Below are positions 1-5,007 of a DNA stretch of 6,646 bases, piece after piece. Position 1 is the stretch's first letter; each line of letters starts with the position of its first letter. Source of the stretch: Thermoplasmata archaeon (GTDB lineage Archaea; Thermoplasmatota; Thermoplasmata; Thermoplasmatales; GCA-001856825). The DNA is taken from contig JAKBNO010000100.1 of assembly GCA_021831005.1 (NCBI GenBank), forward strand, positions 1 through 6,646. The letters are read 5' to 3'. A program made the position numbers and the translations under genes. The notes under the pieces were generated by a model. That model made no database searches. It saw only the letters and a list, made by a program, of their open reading frames with translations, and had not been told where the DNA came from.

Positions 1-384
1 TTGACCGATAAGAATCTCCAAACCGATTTCGGAATTCACGCACGTTACTTCATCCACTGGTACGGAATGCTTGTTATTGCGATTGTAGCTCTTATCGCAG
101 GCGCTATACTCATAACCACAAAGAAAAGGAGCTTTGGTCTCGCCGGTACGATAGGGTCCGCATTCATTGCTCTATTCCTAGTCGGTGATTTAGCGACCTA
201 TTCCCAGGTGGGATTTACCAGTGTTTCTCAGTTCGCAACTTACCTGTTCGGAGTGACCAAGTATCCCGGGTCTCTCTCTTACATTCCGGGAATGTACGAT
301 CTGCTGTTCATTCTGTTCGTACTCACTGCGGTAACCGGTGTAATTTCATTGAGAGGGAATAAGAAAGAAGAACAAACGATCTGA
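1..384 (+). CDS. Small multi-pass membrane protein of unknown function, possibly 5'-truncated
   Basis: The reading frame is open from the first base, which is a TTG codon, so this is either a TTG start exactly at the window edge or the 3' part of a longer gene. The 127 residues form about three hydrophobic segments: roughly 17-38, 45-67 and 97-117. Between the second and third lies a loop rich in Ser, Thr, Gly and aromatics (about 68-96), probably outside the cell. The tail ends in a charged Lys/Glu-rich stretch, probably cytoplasmic. I do not recognise the family, and no catalytic or cofactor motif is visible. The stop lies 18 bp before the phosphoesterase ATG with no TATA-like box between them, so the two are probably co-transcribed. 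A membrane partner for the anchored phosphoesterase is possible but is only inference from position. Confidence 0.65.
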   Translation: MTDKNLQTDFGIHARYFIHWYGMLVIAIVALIAGAILITTKKRSFGLAGTIGSAFIALFLVGDLATYSQVGFTSVSQFATYLFGVTKYPGSLSYIPGMYDLLFILFVLTAVTGVISLRGNKKEEQTI

Positions 385-402
385 ACCCAATTTTCTGACG
401 AA

Positions 403-1914
403 ATGGAACCAGAATTGATCTGGCTGATATTGAGAAGGTTCGTGGGCAAAAAGAGGAGTGCATTACTCAAGCTGTTTGCCCTTGTCGTGGTTCTTATCTT
501 GCTCGGTGAAGTTAGCCTCTCAGCCAGCGGAACCTCTGCCTCTACGAATACGCCAATAAAACACATAATAATTCTGATTATGGAAAATCACAGTTTCGAC
601 AATTTTTTTGGACAGTATGGTAGGACTTCTTCTGGAGAAATTGCTGGTGGTATTACGATCCCATACAACCTTATAACGCACCCAGTATCACAGAATCTGA
701 CGGCCGTTTCCCCAGACAACTTCTCAACAACGGACCCCTACGAGGGTTATAGCAATTATCATCAGGACTGGAACAATGGCCAGATGAACGGGTTCCTGAA
801 CGGTTCCGGTCCGAGCTCACTCTACTATTTTACTGCTGATCAGATGGGGTTACAGTGGGCCTTAGCTCAGAATTATGCAATCGGTGACATGTACTTCAGC
901 TCGACACTGAGCGAGACACTTCCCAACCGCTTGATCAGTCTCGCTGGGTATTCTCCCGTGAAACAGGATCAATTTTCTCCGCCGCCAAGTATCCCTTATG
1001 ACAAAACGATATTCTCAGAGCTCAACACGTATGGTGTGAGCTGGGGCTACTACTTCAAGAATCCCTCGAATGGCATCTATCCCCTTAATTTCATATCGGG
1101 GATGAATAGCAGGACTTCTAGCATTGGTACGTGGACAGACCTTGAAAATGAAATCAGAAGTGGCACCCTTCCTGACGTGACCTGGGTTTCTTCCATTTCT
1201 GGTGGAGAATCAGGTTACAGTCAACATCCACCTGACAACGTCTTGGTGGGAGAAATTTGGATGTTTACAATAATTGAGATGCTTATGGAGAGCGGTCTCT
1301 GGAAAAGCAGCGCAATCTTTGTGACTTATGATGAGGGAGGCGGGTACTACGACCAAGTATCTCCGCCATCCGTGGGTGGATCTCAGCTGGGTTTCAGGGT
1401 GCCATTCATGGTCATATCTCCGTATGCGAAAGAAGACTACGTCTCTAACACAATCATGTCCCACACATCCATATTGGGCTTCATCGACTACAACTGGAAA
1501 ATGTTGCCCCTGAATCGTTTGGTGTCTTTCTCGAACTTACCTTTGGATATGTTCAACTTCAACTCGACCAACCCGGGTGGAAGCAAGATACGCAGTCCCC
1601 TCGTGTTTAACGCGTCGTTTCAGAAGTTTGCGATGCAGAACATCGATTTTAATCAATCATTTGTGGAACAATTTCATGACATCGGGAATCTCTTCCCGAT
1701 GGATTTTCAGTACAATGTGTCCGCTCTGAATTACTCATTGCAGGGGTCGTCCAACTTCAATTTGTCACAGGTGACTCATTCTTTATATGTCTCAGGGAAT
1801 CAGATTACTTCGTTTCCACTCAACACAATAATCTACGAAGCTGCATTAGTTTCGATTTTCATCGGAATTGTAATTTTTATCATCAAAAGACTCAGGAAGT
1901 CTAAAGAAAGGTAG
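403..1914 (+). CDS. Membrane-anchored secreted phosphoesterase, phospholipase C / AcpA-type acid phosphatase family (PF04185)
   Basis: This is probably an extracellular phosphomonoesterase or phospholipase C-like enzyme; the substrate cannot be told from sequence. Family hallmarks occur in order. The metal-binding motif MENHSFDNFFG is at 60-70 (E61, N62). A W-N-N-G-x-M-x-G-F block is near 123-131. SETLPNR is at 170-176, where T172 sits at the position of the family's Ser/Thr nucleophile. H275 is in SQHPPDN, and YDEGGGYYD is at 309-317 (D310, E311 are the expected second metal pair). Basic residues followed by a hydrophobic helix (about 20-40) form a signal peptide or anchor. A second helix (about 476-495) with a basic tail should tether the protein by its C-terminus. 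Sequons N387, N403, N417, N438, N443 and N453 cluster in a C-terminal region with few basic residues. Family members usually have DHV after the GGG motif; here it is DQV (Q318). The ATG at 403 lacks a Shine-Dalgarno site, and a slightly later start is possible. Confidence 0.88.
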   Translation: MEPELIWLILRRFVGKKRSALLKLFALVVVLILLGEVSLSASGTSASTNTPIKHIIILIMENHSFDNFFGQYGRTSSGEIAGGITIPYNLITHPVSQNLTAVSPDNFSTTDPYEGYSNYHQDWNNGQMNGFLNGSGPSSLYYFTADQMGLQWALAQNYAIGDMYFSSTLSETLPNRLISLAGYSPVKQDQFSPPPSIPYDKTIFSELNTYGVSWGYYFKNPSNGIYPLNFISGMNSRTSSIGTWTDLENEIRSGTLPDVTWVSSISGGESGYSQHPPDNVLVGEIWMFTIIEMLMESGLWKSSAIFVTYDEGGGYYDQVSPPSVGGSQLGFRVPFMVISPYAKEDYVSNTIMSHTSILGFIDYNWKMLPLNRLVSFSNLPLDMFNFNSTNPGGSKIRSPLVFNASFQKFAMQNIDFNQSFVEQFHDIGNLFPMDFQYNVSALNYSLQGSSNFNLSQVTHSLYVSGNQITSFPLNTIIYEAALVSIFIGIVIFIIKRLRKSKER

Positions 1915-2302
1915 TTTAGAAGAATTCAGTATCTCAAGCACATAAGGGAGCATCTGCGGTAACAAGAACTCAGGTTGTAACCCCCCATTAGTCATCTCAT
2001 TACGTTCCATTAATCGAAAAAATTCCCTCCGTTATTGAAGTAACTTTTTGCAAGGTAGTCTACGGTCGTACATTGACTTCGGGCGAAAGGGACATAATCA
2101 GGCTTGGGAGGTAGAAATCAGAGGACCTGTTGTAGAAGGCCAACACAGAAATTAATAGTGACAATGAACATTGCAGCCATTACGGCCTTGCCGGTCATTG
2201 TACAGTCAACATCTATTTTGAAAATTAAAGACATTGGCATGATAGTTGAAATGAATCAAAAGTTTGAGCTATTTTTATTAGAGAATGATCTTGCTCAAAA
2301 AA
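1915..2302. other. Spacer between convergent genes, no convincing intact gene
   Basis: This 388-bp stretch separates the 3' ends of the phosphoesterase and the MFS transporter. A 76-codon frame (2104-2334, ATG start) crosses it and overlaps the transporter's 3' end. Its Cys-rich ends and lack of recognisable motif make it unlikely to be a gene. Another frame (2039-2155) reads sensibly for about 35 codons, including WEVEIRGPVVEG, which is reminiscent of the G-P-A-V block of phospholipase D-like proteins; a second short open stretch follows in a shifted frame to 2228. This may be gene decay or chance. Short inverted repeats are at 1973-1982 (GGTT-GT-AACC), 2162-2173 (CAATG-AA-CATTG) and 2263-2299 (TTTGAGC/GCTCAAA, 23-nt loop). 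A five-T run at 2045-2049 could help end the phosphoesterase transcript. No tRNA or other RNA fold was recognised. Confidence 0.6.
2297..2302 (-). terminator. Candidate U-tract terminator of the MFS gene
   Basis: On the minus strand, six T residues follow directly after the TAA stop of the transporter. Archaeal RNA polymerase can terminate at such oligo-T runs without a hairpin. The 7-bp inverted repeat TTTGAGC/GCTCAAA (2263-2269 with 2293-2299) overlaps the T-run, but lies mostly downstream of it in this direction, so it does not form a bacterial-style hairpin-then-U terminator. Confidence 0.3.
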
Positions 2303-3793
2303 TTAGTTGCCCTTGCTTTCTGGATTGTTTCTAACAACTGGTGGAGCGTTTCTCGTTTCCCTGCCCCTAAGTACTGACAGTACTATCGCAATGAGAAGCA
2401 TGACTATGGAAGCAAGGAGTGCAGTATGCATACCTTTGATATATTCAAGAGACAACTGACCATTGATTTTTCCAACCCCGAGAAATATCTGGAACGCATA
2501 CGCCCTAGGAATAGATAGGGATGACATAAGTAGAGCTACAGCGAAACTGCTGAGCATCCCCACATTGGCCATTGTTCTCAGCAGGCCGTTGGATACGCCA
2601 TACGCTTTTGGTGGAGCACTTGACATCACAGCACTGTTGTTCGGAGCAAAGAAAGCACTGTTGCCTGAACCATAGACAACGGCCCCAAGAATTACGACGT
2701 ATATTGAAGTAGAGATCGCAAAAGTCAGGTAGATCAGAACTCCAACTATCTGCACTGAGAGACCAATGGTAGCTACGACTCTGGCGCCAACCCGGTCTGA
2801 AAGTCTTCCAGAAAGTGGTGCTACCACTCCTCCGAGGATGTACCCTGGAATCAGTAAGATTGATGAATTCCACGGAGATAATCCTCTAGGCCCCTGAAGG
2901 TACATTATAATAAGAAACAGGACGGCAAAGGTCGCGAGCGACTGGAAGAATGCAGCGAAAATTGATGCTGTCAATATTCTGCTCTTGAGTATCGAGAGAT
3001 CCAGAAGTGGGTGTTTGATTCGCATCTCAAGGAAGATAAAGGACACGATCAACATGGCTCCCATAAGCATCTCAAGTCCTGTAGTATAGTCCCAACCCGA
3101 ACCGGTGATGTTGGATACCCCGTAGAGTATTAAGAAGAGTCCTGCACCAAGAAGCAGAAGTCCTCCATAGTCCAGACTTTCCTTCAGTCTCGGTGATTTT
3201 TCCTTGAGCATAAAGTATCCAACCAAAGTTGCGCCTGTGCCTATCGGGACGTTTATGAAGAAAATATACCTCCAGCTCAAGAAAGTAACGAATGCACCAC
3301 CAACGAGAATGCCAAGAATTGCTCCCAGGGACCATCCTATGCCATTGTACCCGAAAGCCTTCCCTCTCTCGTTCGGAGGGAACGTGTCTGCCAGTATTGC
3401 TCCGCTATTAGCGAAAATGAATGCACCACCCAGGCCCTGAAATATGCGAAACGCAATGAGTTCTGCACCATTTTCAGAGAAACCACAGAAGAGGGAAAAT
3501 ATGGTGAAAATGGCAAATCCTAGGTTGTACATCCTCACCCTTCCGAACATATCGCCAAGCCTTCCCACTTGGGTCGTGGCGATTGTGGTGATCAGAAGGT
3601 AGGCCATTATCACCCACACCATCGATAAGAGATCTGAGTGCAGGTCGGTCTTCATCACCGGGATGCCAAGAATCACTGCAGTCGTATCTATCGCACTCAT
3701 TGTGACACCCGTCATTACTATGGCGACTGCGACAGTTCTGTTTCTTCTCTCTTCTCTTGACAACATGGTTGGGGCGGATGAAGAGGTTTTCAC
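2303..3793 (-). CDS. MFS multidrug efflux transporter, DHA2 (EmrB/QacA) type with 14 membrane helices
   Basis: This is a predicted proton-driven exporter in the cytoplasmic membrane; the substrate is unknown. The 496 residues fit the DHA2 family size and give about 14 hydrophobic helices. Family motifs are visible. An acidic residue in helix 1 (D36, in AIDTTAVILGIP) corresponds to the family's D-x-T motif. Motif A, GRLGDMFGRVRM, is at 77-88, and motif B, RIFQGLGGAFIFANS, is at 116-130. A motif C region is at 153-166 (GWSLGAILGILVGG), followed by SWRYIFFINVPIG. Motif C usually carries a Pro after its second Gly, but here it reads G161-I162, which may affect antiport. A second motif A-like loop, SGRLSDRVGAR, is at 328-338. 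The start is GTG at 3793; an in-frame ATG at 3766 (residue 10) is an alternative, and neither has a clear Shine-Dalgarno site. The gene stands alone and converges on the phosphoesterase. Paired inverted repeats upstream suggest repressor control. Confidence 0.92.
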   Translation of the reverse strand: MKTSSSAPTMLSREERRNRTVAVAIVMTGVTMSAIDTTAVILGIPVMKTDLHSDLLSMVWVIMAYLLITTIATTQVGRLGDMFGRVRMYNLGFAIFTIFSLFCGFSENGAELIAFRIFQGLGGAFIFANSGAILADTFPPNERGKAFGYNGIGWSLGAILGILVGGAFVTFLSWRYIFFINVPIGTGATLVGYFMLKEKSPRLKESLDYGGLLLLGAGLFLILYGVSNITGSGWDYTTGLEMLMGAMLIVSFIFLEMRIKHPLLDLSILKSRILTASIFAAFFQSLATFAVLFLIIMYLQGPRGLSPWNSSILLIPGYILGGVVAPLSGRLSDRVGARVVATIGLSVQIVGVLIYLTFAISTSIYVVILGAVVYGSGNSAFFAPNNSAVMSSAPPKAYGVSNGLLRTMANVGMLSSFAVALLMSSLSIPRAYAFQIFLGVGKINGQLSLEYIKGMHTALLASIVMLLIAIVLSVLRGRETRNAPPVVRNNPESKGN

Positions 3794-3837
3794 TCCATAT
3801 CATATCGCAGTTCGATTGAAAACACTTTCCAAATGCG

Positions 3838-3852
3838 AAATTTTTGAAAGCT
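3838..3852 (-). promoter_or_regulatory. Candidate TATA-box region of the MFS gene
   Basis: Read on the minus strand, this AT-rich stretch contains CTTTCAAAAATTT, about 45-60 nt before the GTG start at 3793. An archaeal TATA element here would place the transcript start near 3819, giving a leader of about 25 nt. The match is loose and was judged by eye. Confidence 0.3.
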
Positions 3853-3861
3853 AGAAAAATG

Positions 3862-3874
3862 GCCGATTTTCGGC
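3862..3874. promoter_or_regulatory. Perfect 13-bp inverted repeat, candidate operator
   Basis: The sequence GCCGA-TTT-TCGGC is a perfect palindrome with a 3-bp centre, lying about 70-80 bp upstream of the MFS start and just upstream of its possible TATA region. It could be a binding site for a dimeric repressor of the transporter. A short RNA hairpin is the alternative, but the next base run is not T-rich on either strand, which argues against a terminator. Confidence 0.35.
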
Positions 3875-3878
3875 GTGC

Positions 3879-3894
3879 TAATTAAGTTTAATTA
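3879..3894. promoter_or_regulatory. Perfect 16-bp AT-rich inverted repeat, candidate operator or TATA element
   Basis: TAATTAA-GT-TTAATTA is a perfect 7-2-7 inverted repeat, 4 bp from the GC-rich palindrome at 3862-3874. Its right half, TTTAATTA, could serve as the TATA box for the rightward small gene (predicted transcript start about 3915-3920). The symmetry also suits a winged-helix repressor such as a MarR-type protein controlling the divergent transporter. Both roles may coexist. Confidence 0.4.
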
Positions 3895-3931
3895 CGAAAA
3901 AAACCTTATCTCCTCTTCCTATGACGTATTA

Positions 3932-4072
3932 GTGACAACATCAAAGACGAATGCCTTCTCCGGAAGTACCGAGAAGAGGAAAGTCAAAGGAGGAATTAGT
4001 AAAGGTAAGAAGGAGGCTCATCTCTTCGAGAAGGTCTCCGAATTCCTAATTGAAGCATTCAGGTCAGACTAG
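3932..4072 (+). CDS. Probable small basic protein of unknown function
   Basis: This 46-codon frame starts with GTG and encodes a Lys/Arg/Gly-rich N-terminal half (including STEKRKVKGGISKGKKE) and a C-terminal amphipathic helix (HLFEKVSEFLIEAFRS). Codon choice matches the surrounding real genes (AAG, GAG, AGG, TCC, TTC), which favours real coding. The frame stays open back to a GTG at 3875, but that start lies beside the palindromes, and the extra 19 codons are AT-rich and look non-coding, so I chose the later GTG. A promoter at about 3888-3894 would also exclude the upstream start. There is no Shine-Dalgarno site. It is divergent from the transporter and could be a small nucleic-acid-binding or regulatory protein, but no family is recognised. 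A chance frame or the tail of a decayed gene remains possible. Confidence 0.4.
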   Translation: MTTSKTNAFSGSTEKRKVKGGISKGKKEAHLFEKVSEFLIEAFRSD

Positions 4073-4173
4073 ACTTTTCATGATTTTTGATGTAAATCAC
4101 TTGTCAGGTTTTGATTTAACACTTCTTCAATGGCTGCTAAATTCGTCACCGAACTTCGCCAGATAGGTCAACT

Positions 4174-4183
4174 GATATAAACG
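4174..4183 (+). promoter_or_regulatory. Candidate TATA box of the MBL-NFACT operon
   Basis: GATATAAACG lies about 30-39 nt before the ATG at 4213. An archaeal start site about 26 nt downstream of its centre falls near 4203, giving a leader of about 10 nt. This agrees with the lack of a Shine-Dalgarno site before 4213 and suggests a nearly leaderless transcript. Confidence 0.45.
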
Positions 4184-4212
4184 AGTTAGTATTCTGTTTT
4201 CAGAAATTTGAC

Positions 4213-5007
4213 ATGCTGATCACTTCGATGGCAAGCGGTAGCTCTGGAAACGCCACTTTGGTGTGTAGCGACAACACCTGTGTAATAGTGGACATGGGGA
4301 TCTCGGTCAGGAAGACCCAGGCAGCCCTTGAGTCCAAGGGAGTAAATCCAAAGATGATTGCGGGTGCTTTCATAACCCATGGACATTCTGATCACGCATC
4401 GGGAGTGCACTCCTTCAGGCGGTCATTTCATATTCCAGTCTATGGGACATACGAGACTTCAGACATTTACGTCGAGCAAAGAGGAGGGTATGGAGCGTAC
4501 CAGGAAATGGGAGTTGAGTTGGACAATTTCATCAAGGAAGGGGAAGAGATCGAGATCGGTGATCTGACTATTGAAGCAGTCAGAGTCTCGCATGACGCAA
4601 GGCATCCCGTGTCGTACTTCATTCACAACGGAAACAAGAAAGTCTCGGTAATCACAGACCTCGGCGAGTCAAATCCGCTTCTGGAAAAGAGGGTTGCCGA
4701 GTGCAACGCAATCATGATAGAAGCTAACCACGACCCTACCATGCTGGATGGGGGGCCATATCCCGAATTGTTGAAGAGAAGAATAAAGGGTGCTCGTGGC
4801 CATCTGTCGAATTTGCAGACCGCAAGAATTCTTAGAAGAGCAGTAAACGAAGAGACTCCGGTACTTCTTGCACATCTTTCGAAGGTGAACAACACTCCTC
4901 AGCTGGCAATACAGGCAGTTCATGCAGCTATGAGGGAGAGCGGCCTAAAGAATGAAAGGTTACATGCCCTCGCTCCATATAATGACTTGAGGGAGATCAG
5001 GATCTGA
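4213..5007 (+). CDS. Metallo-beta-lactamase-fold hydrolase of the WalJ/YycJ family
   Basis: This is a predicted dinuclear-metal hydrolase in the cytoplasm. WalJ/YycJ proteins are thought to be nucleases, but the archaeal substrate is unknown. The 264 residues match the usual family length. The N-terminus MLITSMASGSSGNATLV has the family's S-x-A/M-S-G-S-S-G-N strand-loop directly after the Met, supporting this start. The main metal motif THGHSDH is at 55-61 (H56, H58, D60, H61). Further expected ligands are H127 in SHDARHPVSY, D149 in TDLG and H221 in LAHLSKVNN. The family-specific blocks EANHD (170-174), GPYPELLKRRI (181-191) and GHLSN (196-200) distinguish it from RNase J or glyoxalase II. 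No CPSF/beta-CASP insert is present. Its TGA is immediately followed by the ATG of the NFACT gene, so the two should be co-transcribed and perhaps translationally coupled. It is probably expressed from the TATA-like box near 4178. Confidence 0.93.
   Translation: MLITSMASGSSGNATLVCSDNTCVIVDMGISVRKTQAALESKGVNPKMIAGAFITHGHSDHASGVHSFRRSFHIPVYGTYETSDIYVEQRGGYGAYQEMGVELDNFIKEGEEIEIGDLTIEAVRVSHDARHPVSYFIHNGNKKVSVITDLGESNPLLEKRVAECNAIMIEANHDPTMLDGGPYPELLKRRIKGARGHLSNLQTARILRRAVNEETPVLLAHLSKVNNTPQLAIQAVHAAMRESGLKNERLHALAPYNDLREIRI

Noticed and set aside
1941..1990. tRNA T-arm-like stretch around GGTTGTAACC
   Set aside because: No acceptor stem, anticodon arm or G-T-T-C loop could be built around it.
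2263..2299. TTTGAGC/GCTCAAA hairpin as a rho-independent style terminator
   Set aside because: The loop is 23 nt, and on the minus strand the T-run precedes most of the stem, so the order is wrong for the transporter; on the plus strand it is followed by A, not T.
2104..2334. 76-codon plus-strand frame with ATG start in the spacer
   Set aside because: It overlaps the 3' end of the transporter on the opposite strand, has an odd Cys/Arg-rich start and Cys-rich end, shows no recognisable motif and has no promoter or Shine-Dalgarno site. It is more likely chance.
3663..3854. 63-codon plus-strand frame across the MFS start
   Set aside because: Most of it is antisense to the transporter's well-conserved N-terminus, and the remainder crosses the promoter region.
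4080..4180. C/D-box-like elements (TGATGTA and CTGA) suggesting a guide RNA
   Set aside because: The C-box match is imperfect, internal boxes are not convincing, and the spacing is too long for a typical archaeal C/D guide RNA.
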